Source: Cenococcum geophilum 1.58 (taxonomy: Eukaryota > Ascomycota > Dothideomycetes > Gloniales > Gloniaceae). Taken from it: a DNA stretch of 64,000 nucleotides. A model generated the notes under the pieces. That model had not been told where the DNA came from. It was given only the letters and a program-made list of their open reading frames with translations, and did no database searches. Made by a program: the position numbers and the translations under genes. Every line of letters begins with the position of its first letter. The stretch's first letter is position 1. Of the stretch, positions 31,375 to 42,263 are shown piece after piece. The stretch is taken from assembly GCA_001692895.1 (NCBI GenBank), contig KV748200.1, positions 751,343-815,342 on the forward strand. The letters run 5' to 3'.

Positions 31375-33616
31375 TTACGGCTTAGGGTTGTACTTCTCTT
31401 TCCAAATCCTAGACGAAAAACAGCAGAAGCTCTGGTCAGCACACGGCAGACGGCAATTCCACACGAGACCCTTGACGGCAGGGGCGAGAATGAAAAGAGA
31501 AAGGGAAGAAGGAAAAAAAAACTGCTGGCCCAATGCGGTGCAGGCTGGATAACCGGTGTACAGGTAATCGGTGTCCGTCATCGGACGACTGAAATAGGCA
31601 TGCCACAAATGGCCTGCCACGTGTATGCATAAGAGATGGTGCGGGTAGGAAAAGAGTGGTCATGGCGTGGCTGTTGGTGGGCAGCTGCTGGCGGGTGGCG
31701 TCCTGATCCTCTGGCTCCCTGGCTCCGGTGGGGGTGGGGGCTGAAGTTCCCTCTGTTCTAGACGTGGGCCGTGCGGCGAGGCCCGCTCCCATTCCTCCCC
31801 GCCGTAAAGCGAGCCTTCACAGCTCGTGTTGCAACGGACCACTCGCAGCCTATCGTTTTGTCCTTCTCGCAACCTCATGAAACCACCACGATCGTGGAGT
31901 CAAAGAATGCTGCAGTTGAAGAAGCAGGAACCGACGTGCGCGTGGCGATACATTCCCACCTGGGCATGGCGTCGTGGGGAAAAGTGACGGCTTATATTGG
32001 ATGCGTATGTCTGGAGTCTTGCCGCTTGGTGGAGAATATGCTATGGCTCGCTGGTGGGGTTGCCGGAGCTATCCGTAGGCCAAGAGTACATCTCGATGGA
32101 ACAATGCAAATTGTGGGAATCGTCAGGAGAAAATGATGACTTACCAGGTGTTTCCAAGTGTCTTACTTCCCTTCTCCTCGGCAAGGCGTAGATACTGAGC
32201 TGCTTTGAACTGTGAGGCGATGAATATCGTTAGCCTGGTCCTGAATGATGCCCAACACATGAGGCTGTTGCCAATGCCTGTCTCACGTCTGACTCTGCAC
32301 TATGCGGAGGCAAGGAGTGCCAAAGAGCTGAAGTTCACGAGAAGCAGCGGACGGCTCTCTTCCCAGCCGGGCCATCTCAGTTCAGGGGCAACTGACCTTG
32401 TCTTTTTTACATCCAAAGCCTTCCAAATAACACCAGGCTACTTCATTCATCGCATCCGTATCGCCCAGGTTGGCTGCTGTCTCGTAATACTGTTTTGCTG
32501 CTACGGCATCTTTCTTCACTCCCCAGCCTTGCCGGAAACAGTTTGCCAGCTCGAAGATTGCAAGCACCAGCTCCCCTTTTGCAGCACCACCTTTCTTCAT
32601 GCCCGCCGAAAGCGCAAGTGACTCTACATCCGCGCTGTTAGACGCGGCATAAGACAGGTAGGTGATAGCCAGCTCCGGGTTCGGCGTGCACCCCCAACCG
32701 TGTCTGTCTCTGGAGTCAGTATGACATCCGTTCCAAGAACGTCCGCTGCTCCTGCCAGCTAGAACGCCGTTGAACAAAGCAAATACAGTTCTACTAACCT
32801 CAGCGCAAGCCCATAGAGAACCTGGCTCAGCGCATTGTTTGCGCCGTTCGGACTTGCTAATCTTCCAAACATGGCCGTTGACTGTTCGAGATCTAGACGG
32901 AATCTTAGCATCTCTGCGTTCGTTTGCCTAGGTGCGCGCTGTTGGCTTACCGCCAGCTTCATGCAACTTAATAGCTTGTTGGATGTTTTCCTGTCCACAA
33001 TGAATATCTCAGCACCTCTGAACTACTCTATGACCTCCAGCAAGCGGATCTAGAGACGTACATCACCGCCAGCATCGCTCACACTGACGCTCCTGCCTCG
33101 TCCTTGAGATCCAGCACTGCTGGCATCTACGTTTGCAGCAGCACTATTAGGTTGGCTGAGTGAATTGCCTTTTGCCAACAGTGTTGCTCGCTTCTCCCAC
33201 CGCGCCTCATCATCCTCGCTCTTTGCCACAGCGTTATCAATATCAGGCAGGTCCTGTGGAACGTTTATGGAGCTTGAGCTGGCTGATCGCGAGCCGAGAT
33301 GGAGGCGTTCGGAGAGCCTATGATCGCTCTTGGGCTTATGCTCTTCCGTGCCAGAGTGACCCTGGGAAGCATTGGAGTGACGGCGGAATCGACTGAGGCG
33401 CTTGTGCTGCTCTGGGGACTGTGTCTCTGGAGCTTGTTCCCGAGTTGGGTCGCCTGGGAAGGCTGGTGGTAATATCACCTCCTGGGTCGTTGTGGTTGTG
33501 CGCATAAAGGTGAACTCAGGCACATCGGGGGAAAGGGTCGGGTTGCCCAAAGTCGGCTGCGGCGCGGCATCCTCCTTAATTTTGTCTTTCTTTTTCAAGA
33601 GATCTTTGAGCGTCAT
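31375..33616 (-). CDS. Sel1-repeat protein, possibly Nif1-type cell-cycle regulator
   Basis: Six exons are inferred: 33616-33062, 32990-32951, 32892-32799, 32703-32397, 32209-32145 and 31408-31375, giving 364 residues. The N-terminus is MTLKDLLKKKDKIKED, with PEFTFMRTTTTTQE soon after, then a Ser-rich linker. Sel1/TPR-like repeats follow: ALSQVLYGLALRHGWGCTPN, FELANCFRQGWGVKKD and NEVAWCYLEGFGCKKD, ending in AAQYLRLAEEKGSKTLGNTW. I recall this layout from fungal proteins annotated as cell-cycle inhibitor Nif1; treat that as a suggestion. The last intron would be 736 bp and its GTAAGT donor reads as a stop (TGG TAA) if unspliced. The short product would end ...GNTW; the spliced one adds IWKEKYNPKP. 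Confidence 0.78.
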
Positions 33617-34370
33617 GCTGTAATGTCCTGGTCGGTTTTGAAGCGCGCTTGCACAAGGAGGGAATGAAGACGGCGGTTATGGCCCAGCCCTTTTTTACCT
33701 CTGTCCAACGGCGCGGCCGGGGAATGTGCTACCTAACTCTTAGTACGGCTCTGTATCTTCGTAGCTTTTCTGCAGGAGGGTAAGAATTCATTGAGAGCAG
33801 GTAAGTGAGGGCAATCGTAAATAGAAACGTAACGTCGGCGGTTGAGCCAAGAGCCGCCTGCGTTGCTCAGCCTCCATTGTGTTCCGTCACATCAGCCTAA
33901 TTAAACCACCCCCAATCCTACCCCTTTTGCCCTTGACTCGGCAGAGGACCTATTGGCTTTGCTTGCAATATTTAAACATTTGCGAATGTCTCCATTCCTT
34001 ACCATTTGTTTCACAAGCGTTGGGATTCAATAGCTGAAACCCTGTTTTCAGAATCATCATTATATTGAGTCGAACTACTCATACAGCGCTTGCTCCTTGC
34101 CACATGTTCTAAGGGGTTGATACCCCTTACTAATCCTATCTGCGCCCATGCTCATGCTACACACCGAGAGAAGGAATAAGAAATGCGTAGTATGACTGAA
34201 CCAATACTGGAAACCCGTGGGTATTAATAGAGGTCTCTACCCTCCTTAAACGCTATAAAAATCCAGAAAAAACAATCCAGGGTCGTAAAATTCTAGACCT
34301 TTTCCGAGGTCAAGGGCATCGTGGGAGTCTCGAGCTTCGGTGCTCAAGTCCAAACTTACAAACGATAATA
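33617..34370. other. Intergenic region
   Basis: 754 bp holding the Sel1-protein promoter and the 3' end of the CCCH gene. No other feature was seen. Confidence 0.5.
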
Positions 34371-36040
34371 TCAGAACTGGACGTAGTCCTGTTGTTGCGA
34401 AAGCTCGTGGCCTCTAGTGCCCTCAGCGCCTCGCAAGAAAACATCTTCGAGACCATCGGAATCAATATCATCACTGTCGATCTGGTCGAAGTCCTCCTCG
34501 TCGCTGGTTAAATCTGGGGATTTTTCTGCATCTGAAGCAGAAATGCTTTCAGCAGCTGCAGATTTGCGGATCTGGCCTGCTCGATCGACATGGGGGAGAC
34601 GGCAAGTCTCGTTTCGGCAAAAACCTTTATTAGCATAGTCAGGGCATTCGAATACATGACGATCAGCGCATTCAGCCCCTTTATCGCAGTAACCAAGGCG
34701 CGCAAATGTGCGGCAAACTGGCGCGGCAGGGTTAACGCGGACGTGGGCATATCGACACTTCTCGTTCGTACAGTTGCCGCGTAGGAAATGCACGCATGNT
34801 GGGACGCGGTGTGGGGTGGACTGATGGGAAAGATCACAACCATTACCAAAAGGGCATTCTCCTTTGAGCAAGTAGTCCTTGCAAATGGCAACCTTATGAG
34901 GATTATGTATGAAGCGACAATGAGGGCCTTTGGAACATGAACCTGTAGCTGTGTTAGTGGTTCTCCTCAGAGCTCGAAAACAGACGATGAGGACTGATCG
35001 ATATCAACGACTCTGCGGGAAGGAAAGGGGTTACCAGTTGTCGTGAACCTCAAACAAGGCTCATCTATTTTTTTGATTTCGTGTCTCCTGCTACCAGATT
35101 AGCCACACGAAACTTGCTGTAGCCACAACGCATACTTCTTAGCTTTGATAAGTCCAGCACGATAGAGATTTCCGTTCTTGCTCCTGAAGAATGTCACGCC
35201 ACCAATCTTAGCTTGCTTTGGCGTTGCATGTGCGGGGTTTGAGTCGCCTATATCATGAGATGCCTTGATTTTTGACAATGTTCCAGCATATTCCCACTCA
35301 CCGGAAACCCGTATGAGTTTACTACCTCCATCGGTGACTTGAAACCGTATACCATCGATCTGTATTTCATGAACTTTCGAGTCGCCATGTACCTGCGTGT
35401 TTCCAGCGGCGCTACGGTAGTATTGTGTTGAAGTATTCTGAAAATGCTTGCTCAGTTTTGCCTTCTCACGGAGATCACGTTCGTGCTGTTTCTGTTCCAA
35501 TGTTGCGGCCATGGATCGCGCTCGCTGTTGGCTTAGCTGATCATAGACAGAGGTATTTATGAGTTGCATATGTCTATCGCGTTTGGAAACCCAAGTCGGC
35601 GTGGAACCAGGTGTGTCAATTACTTCAGGCGCAGAAATGGTCTCCTTACAAGTAACCTTGGTTTCTTGAGCGGGAGGGGGGACACTGTTGATAACCAGCG
35701 TGCGGTGTCGATGCGCCGGAGGGACGGACTTGCCCGCGCGTCCTCGAGGGTATCCGTACGGCGTTCCATGATGAGGTGCCCATGATGGCCCTCCGCGTCC
35801 ACGTCCATATCCTTTGCCGCCTATTAGTGTCTTACTGCCTGTCAAAACCTCCGTAAGTTCGAGATCCGTACCGGGTGATGAGAAAATCTGGCCATGATGC
35901 GGAATTTGCTCCTGTTGCTTATGAAGATTAATGCGACCTAGATAGACATCAGGTCAGACGATCATCCTGAGACAGGTCTGCTTTTTCCACTCACCTGCGA
36001 GCGCAGCAATCTTAGCCTCTAGCTCGCGGTTATCCGCCAT
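34371..36040 (-). CDS. Nuclear-type protein with five tandem CCCH zinc fingers
   Basis: Exons are inferred at 36040-35995, 35937-35136, 35087-35035 and 34942-34371, giving 490 residues. The start is MADNRELEAKIAALAG. An Arg/Gly-rich stretch (~50-75, GGKGYGRGRGG) precedes a charged middle. The C-terminal third has five CCCH fingers, beginning SCSKGPHCRFIH, KDYLLKGECPFGNGCDLSH, VHFLRGNCTNEKCRYAH, FARLGYCDKGAECADRH and DYANKGFCRNETCRLPH, followed by an acidic tail. The finger array resembles the ZC3H3 family linked to mRNA export and polyadenylation. An ambiguous base at 34799 leaves one residue unknown just before a finger cysteine. The second intron is only 48 bp, with a neighbouring AG 3 bp away that would remain in frame. 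Confidence 0.85.
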
Positions 36041-36186
36041 TACGATTGTATGCTTTTCTCTCTGTTAGCACAAAAGCCACTTTTGCTAAGAGATACTCCT
36101 CTAGTACGTAGGCTGAAAGGTGGGTGAAAGGTTTAGAAAAGTTGGAGCGCTGTCACGCAAAGAAATGGAAGCCGTGCGGGTGGCTA
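36041..36186 (-). promoter_or_regulatory. Short promoter of the CCCH gene, cut off by a MITE
   Basis: Only ~146 bp separate the CCCH start codon from the transposon at 36187, so the element may contribute to or limit this promoter. Confidence 0.4.
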
Positions 36187-36605
36187 ACGTGTTCCACCAC
36201 CGAGCTGCGCACCCTACCGAGCTGCGCACCCCAAAAACCACCAAAAATCGGAAAAACTGCACCTTGATATCTTAACAATGGCTTAATAATAAATTCAAAT
36301 TTTTTATAATTAGCCTTTTATACTTATTTTAAACCTCTTATTAGATTTAAAAAGTATTCTATTAAATAGCTCTAAAGATATTATAATTTAGCTTAAGTTT
36401 AGCTTAAGATTATAGGCCAAAACCTAATATTTTAATAACGGCCAGGCTTATTACGCTAAAATTTTATTAAGAGTCTTAATATAGGTATAAAAGGCTAATT
36501 ATAAAATTTCGGAATTTATTATTAAGCCGTTGTCGAGATATCAAGGTGCAGTTTTTCCGATTTTTGGTGGTTTTTAGGGTGCGCAGCTCGGTTGGTGGAA
36601 CACGT
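36187..36605. mobile_element. MITE with ~95-bp terminal inverted repeats and TA target duplication
   Basis: A 419-bp element. The left end reads ACGTGTTCCACCACCGAGCT and the right end is its inverted copy. The similarity continues inward for about 95 bp, through CCACCAAAAATCGGAAAAAC and TGCACCTTGATATCT, to TTAATAATAAATTC. The left arm carries an extra ~17-bp duplication of CCGAGCTGCGCACC. TA lies directly outside both ends (36185-36186 and 36606-36607), as for Tc1/mariner-Fot1/pogo elements. The ~220-bp interior is AT-rich and noncoding, so any movement would depend on a transposase elsewhere. Arm differences are mostly C/T or G/A transitions. Confidence 0.9.
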
Positions 36606-36760
36606 TAAAGAGGCGCGCTTACAAAGACAATTTGAAATGCCCAACGCCAAGGTGGATTTACAATAGGTAATATAATATACAAGGGGAGCCAGCATTACCA
36701 AATATTATTACCACTACTGGAGAACTCTACATCACTCATGTTCAAAGGATTCGATTCTAT

Positions 36761-38511
36761 CTAGCTCAGCTCATACACTTTGGTCATCAACACTCCAAGA
36801 GGACCCAACTCGGTATCACTCGCTGTGAAGATTCTCTTTGGAATCTCATATTCCACCACCGGGGTCTTCTTCAATTCCCTGCCAAGCTCCATATTGAGGA
36901 TCTACAATTATCAGTTCGTTAATTGTGCCGGATCTAGGGTTAACATACCACCGTATAAGATTGATCTAGGAAATCTTCTAGGTTGTATGATCGCTTGGTA
37001 AATTGCTCTGAGATTATCTTGGCTAGTGTTGCCACGTTCGGGTGGTAATGAGACTGTAGGGTTTCTATTTCCCAAAGACTGCTCTCGATAGCGCCAGTCT
37101 GCATGGGATCCTCTTCTTCCATATCAAACGGGTCATCCATGCCTTCCTCCTCGAGATCTTTCCTTTCATCTGGATCTCGTATCTCTCGATGTATCATAAA
37201 AGTACACGTAGGATGCCGCTTGAACATATTGTAGATCCAAGGTACAACCGCTACTATTCCCGCAGGGGGCCCATGTAGTGCCAACCTGGACAATCGCTTA
37301 ATGAAACTCGCTACAAGTGCTGCAGGCAAATGAGTCGAAGACATAAAAGTTTCCAGCAGACGGAAGAAGCGAGACCTGTGCTTAGAGTGAAGGAGCCCTG
37401 CATTAAGCAACGAATAGAGCTTGTGGTAGAATGACGGATAATCCAGATTTTTCTCCTGTATTAGGTAGAAAAGACCAGAAAGGGCGAGTAAAGAGGTAGC
37501 ACCGCCAACGTCGAATGAATCAGTCAAGAAATCCATCAGCACCTCAACTTGCAGGAACCATGGCGCAATCTGACTGGTGAAAATTCCTAGTACTACCTTT
37601 CGCTGATCCTTGCTAAGATCAGACCGCAATGTCGCCAACCACGCTTCCTGTGCTTGGCGTTTGTGAGCTGTAACGGAATATAGTTGATGCTTTTGCTGGG
37701 CTGGACGCTGCCCATAGAAAGTTTCTAGAGCATCACTCGACTCGGGGGGTTTGTCCAATGTCGACAGTAGAGAGGTGCTGTTAGCTGTAATCAGCTCTTG
37801 AGTAGCGGAGTCATGATCACCTGTGAAGCATGCACTATAGTATATAAGTAAGAGTGCGCTGAAATTTGAGCACATGACTTACGCTATGCTTTGGAGCGTG
37901 TAAAATCGAAGATCGTCATATGTCTTCATGTATTTCTCTGCATATTCTTGTCGTATAGGATCATCCTCCGGAAGTAACAGGAGCACTTCCACAAGGCTTG
38001 CTAGCAACCCTTTTCTCCAGCTATACTCCCCCTCGCTTTTTGACTCTTGCTCAATCAAACGCATGAGCAGCGTGAATGCTATATTCTGCTTCGATGCGGT
38101 GTCACTCCGCAGGAAATCCACCAGGAGGATATCCACATACTCCTGATATCTCTCCTTGAGCCATTGAATGATGACAATTTCCGCCTCTGGTGTTCCCTTG
38201 CTTTTCACGAAACATCCCGCAGTCATAAGTCGGCAGAAAATCCTACATAGAGCGACAACGGTGAAGACAACGGTCTCTTCCTTAGCATCTTTTTGTTTAA
38301 TAGTTGATATCAAAGTTGTAATATTGTTATAATTTCGACGTGACTCGAGGATTTGCGTTTCGAGGAGCAATATCGCTGCTTGGGGATCGTCTTCCTTGGA
38401 TGTCGCTGTATTCTTTTTGCTCTTTGTCTTAAGCCGCGTCCTGTCCTCCAGCTTGCTCGACTCTCTCTTCCTCTTCTTGGTAGCGGTGGCTGCGGAACTC
38501 AAATGCGCCAT
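36761..38511 (-). CDS. noc4: Nucleolar complex protein 4 (Noc4/Utp19)
   Basis: Small-subunit processome protein that partners Nop14 in 40S ribosome assembly and export. Exons are inferred at 38511-37883, 37834-36949 and 36901-36761, giving 551 residues, close to the yeast length. The N-terminus is basic (ATKKRKRESSKLEDR). The CBF/Mak21-type domain is in the second half: SFYHKLYSLLNAGLL, RFFRLLETFMSSTHLPAALVASFIKRLSRLAL and AVVPWIYNMFKRHPTC, then SYNLEDFLDQSY. The last exon completes ELGRELKKTPVVEYEIPKRI. The first intron is only 48 bp. A longer start at 38544 is open but less likely. It is divergent from ATP4. Confidence 0.93.
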
Positions 38512-38683
38512 GGTGAGAAGTACGCGCCGGGATAATTGTTGCAAACCTCATTTTCACGATATATTATTTCTATCAAGGAAAAAAAGAGCCCGGCTTAGTA
38601 AAAGTCTTGGCGCAGACCTACAACCATCCCGAAAGCTCCTCAACCGATCAACCTCTCGCCCTTCTCCACTCTCATCCTCAGCC
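38512..38683. promoter_or_regulatory. Compact bidirectional promoter NOC4 / ATP4
   Basis: Only 172 bp separate the two divergent ATGs, the tightest shared promoter in the window. No specific site is claimed. Confidence 0.55.
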
Positions 38684-39592
38684 ATGGCTTCACGTCTCGC
38701 AAGGAGCGCGGTCGGTCAGTAGTTATCTAAAATTGCTTTGTCTATGCCATTGACCCTTCTGCTGACCTCTCACAGGTGCCTCCCGCCTCCGCCCAACTCT
38801 TCCTATCCGGACACTCCCATCTATCTCTGCTCAAGTCACATCAATCCGTTCCGCCTCCAATGTTCCCACACAAGACCCAAAGAAGAAGGCCCAGTCCGTC
38901 TTGGATTCGCTACCAGGCAACAGCCTGATCTCGAAAGCCGCCGTCCTCTCTGCCGGTGCCGGGTTGTCGGTTGCCGCGATCAGCAACGAGCTCTATGTTG
39001 TCAACGAGGAGTCCATTGTCATGCTCAGTCTCTTGACCATCTTCTGGGCTGTTGGTCACTACGGAGGCCCGATGTACAAGTCGTGGGCGGAGAGCCAAAC
39101 CAATAAGATCAAGGGCATTTTGAACGCCGCTCGAGAAGACCACACAGCGGCCGTTAAGCAGCGCATGGATAACGTCAAGGATCTTGGTGGCGTTATTGAC
39201 ATCACTAAGACACTCTTTGAAGTATCAAAGGTGCGAATTATTTAGCGCTTTGGCCGCAGGTATCCCATTGGATCGACATATACTAAAATTTTACTAGGAA
39301 ACCGCCCAGCTTGAGGCCAAAGCATATGAGTTGGAGCAAAAAACTGCTATCGCTCACGAGGCCCGAGCCGTTCTGGATTCATGGGTGCGGTACGAGGGGC
39401 AAGTGAAGCAAAGGCAACAGCGCGAGCTGGCAGAGGCTCTCATTGCCAAGATTGAGAAGGAACTCGAGAATCCGAAGGTTCTCAAGCAGATTCTCGATCA
39501 GAGCGTTGCTGATGTTGAAAGTAAGTCTGATATTTCATATCAGCGGTTGGACTGGCTAATTATATCTAGGAATTGTGTCGGCCAAGGCATAG
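38684..39592 (+). CDS. atp4: Mitochondrial F1Fo ATP synthase subunit 4 (b)
   Basis: Peripheral-stalk subunit b of ATP synthase in the inner mitochondrial membrane. Exons are inferred at 38684-38714, 38776-39230, 39298-39520 and 39570-39592, giving 243 residues (yeast Atp4 has 244 including the presequence). The presequence starts MASRLARSAVGASRLRPTLP. The matrix-entry region SVLDSLPGNSLISKAAVLSA is followed by hydrophobic segments (~75-115) and a long charged helix with RAVLDSWVRYEGQVKQRQQ and KELENPKVLKQILDQSVADV. The last exon adds only RIVSAKA. Confidence 0.95.
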
Positions 39593-39892
39593 TAGCCGCA
39601 AAACGTCCCTTTTCCACATCAATCAGCTGTGAAATAAACCTTGTGCAATATAGCCACTCTTGTTCAATAGATATCCGACTTCAGGCTACCGGTTTTCGTA
39701 GGGAAACTCTTTTTGCAAGATTCCGCCTTCGCTTCTCAATTATCAAACTCATCATTAAGGTTTAGCTTACCACTTCTGTAAAATGTACCCCATGTGCAGA
39801 ATTATCCAAAAGCCTGAAATAACCACCAAAACAAACCTTCATTCTAATACCTTAGATCATCCTTGTTAACCCAGGGAACCAATTCGGACTCT

Positions 39893-41321
39893 TCAATTCG
39901 GCGGAGAACTACCGTTCCGGTAGAGCCATAAACGGCTAAAGTCTTTGACCTTATGCGGGTTTTGCACACGACCAGATGCGAAGGCCGAATTGATTGAGGT
40001 AGTTGACACACATGAGATAGGGCTATTGATATCCTCGAGAATCGCCACATTCTCTTCTGCTTCTACACCACTGCTGTAAAAACTAGACCAGATACCCTCT
40101 CTTGCATGAGAATGCTTATCGCCTTGGGGGATATTGAGTTCCATCTCCATGAAGTCGTTCGTTTCGAGGACCCGCTGATTTGGCCCCAGTGGGAACATGT
40201 TATTTAGGTAGTGCTGATTTAACAGATGCCCCGTTCCAGGACGTGTAAAAACTCGGCCCATGTATCGGTTCTTCATACTCGTAAAGTTAAGAACGCCCCA
40301 ACGAGCAACGAAATCACCACTGTTGGCATAATGTTCAATGTAGTGGATGGCATTGTCCCTTAGTCTAGATCCACCACGTGCTTGGGCCGCTCTCATGGAT
40401 GCAAGATTCCTATGCGGGTTGTTGAAATGATTAGCGGCATTTCCGAAGGTGTATATTTCGAGCTGCTGGAGAAGGTCCTGTGGGACTAGTCACAATATTC
40501 GCGTCAACATACACGACCAAATGGATGACAGACGAGATACCAACCTTCATCAAGAAGCCAATCCAAAATTAAAGCGCCCTCAATTCCTCCTTGGCTATGC
40601 AGAATGAGGACAACCTTTCTGTATTTGTCATCGAGCAAAGCTTCTTTGATCAAGACGTACGAATTCCGTGTATCGTCCGTGGCATAACAGAAATTCCTTT
40701 CTATCATACATTGGAAGAGGTCGAATATAATGCCATTGGTCCGGTTATGGACTCCTTTCACTGGACGCCGGAACGTCAGAGCGAGTCTATTTATGTTGCT
40801 CTGCAGCCAATGGTGCCTACAGAAAGTACATCTTCAGTATTGATGGCTCAAGATAAAATTTTGAACCTAACATACCCAACAGAAACGCCATTCAAAAAGA
40901 GCCAGCATTCGTCCTCGTGCTTTCTATCAGAGCCGATATCAACATTTGATACAATGGAGTCCCCCGGCCCATTAAGTACCCTACCCACTGCGGCAGTGAA
41001 CGACAGTACTGCGACGACGTAGATAACGAACCAGCCCATAGGGAGTATGATGCAAAAAGGTAGTGAAATTAGGAAGATCAACTGCACGATGAACAGCAAT
41101 AGATGTAACCCCATGCAAATCAGGTTCTGGATTGATGGATAAAGTTCATCTAGTTCCCCTGATAACCACTGGTTTAGCGGTTGAATTATGCCAAAGACAA
41201 ACCCGATCTCTTGATATATCAACCATGCGTCGCTACCACAGAGGCGTAGTGGATTCCCCGTGTAAGGAAGCGGGACGGGCTCAGAACCGGCAATCTGAGA
41301 CGGGAGGAACGTGACAGCCAT
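39893..41321 (-). CDS. Membrane-associated alpha/beta-hydrolase-like fungal protein
   Basis: Exons are inferred at 41321-40876, 40816-40545 and 40485-39893, giving 436 residues. The N-terminal ~140 residues contain two adjacent hydrophobic segments (around LICMGLHLLLFIVQLIFLI and FCIILPMGWFVIYVVAVLSF). A soluble domain follows: WLFLNGVSVGHHWLQSN, GIIFDLFQCMIERNF, the nucleophile-elbow-like VVLILHSQGGIEG (~215) and LEIYTFGNAANHFNNPH. It ends VKDFSRLWLYRNG. The HSQGG elbow suggests a serine hydrolase or lipase fold, but substrate and remaining triad residues are not assigned. Similar proteins are widespread in filamentous fungi. Confidence 0.8.
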
Positions 41322-42263
41322 ATCGCAAATCCTAAGATGAATGGTAATGTAGAAGGCTAGTTAAGAATAAAACATGTATTGAAGTTGCACCCTCCAGTAC
41401 TTGGTTAAACACGTTTATTTATGTGCTGTGATATAAGGCAAACAGCCTAATGCTGCGAACGGCCTCCATTAAATGACCTAGCCTACATTTTCCTAGGCAG
41501 CTGCAGGGTGGCATTGTGGCTGATGCAGCTTGAGTCCTTCGGGCTATGATTGACCAAAAGCTGCTGCTTTCGATCCCTTGGAATCGGTAAGTCCGCATGA
41601 GAGAGAGGAGACTAAGGAGACATTCTTAGCAGCAGTGGAGATGCTTGCCAGCAACTCTGATCAAAGCTAAGCTGAGACGTTGCGGTGTGATGACCATGAC
41701 GCAAGACGCGATGGCCGGGCTGACGGGCTGAGGGACTGTTACACAATGTCTTGGTGTTGCTTTTGAATACGACAGGGATGTCCAATGGCATCTCCAAGAT
41801 TTCCAAGGCCACAACTAACCACAACCGCAGCGTTGTCGTCCAGCTGACTTATGATTCACAATCTTGATGAAGTCACATTCGATTTAGACACATGTACTGG
41901 TACTAATCCTACGATGCATCTAATTTGAACACCACCTCTTCTCATTATCATATGTTCCTCTGCGAATTATTTTGTCTTATCCCGCTTTTATGCAGAGAAA
42001 GACTTAACGCTATGCAGTAACACCTAGTGTCTATCACCAGCACCTCAGGTTTCCGAGCTACAGAAAAGCAAAATTATTCGCTCCATCCAATTCGGAATTT
42101 TAGTTGCATTTCTACTTTCTTGTTTTGAGTCGGTCCCTGCGGGTTCCTCCAACAGTCCTGAGAGACAACAATACATCAATGAGGCTGCTGAAGACATCCA
42201 GGCTTGTCAACGTATTCTTAAAATTTTGGTATATAGACAATTTATCTCATCGGGAGGATGCCT
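41322..42263. other. Intergenic region
   Basis: 942 bp between the hydrolase-like gene start and the acyltransferase 3' end. Nothing coding or repeated was recognised. Confidence 0.5.

Noticed and set aside
31436-32136. 118- and 121-codon frames inside the last intron of the Sel1 gene
   Set aside because: No domain or conserved composition; kept as intron content only.
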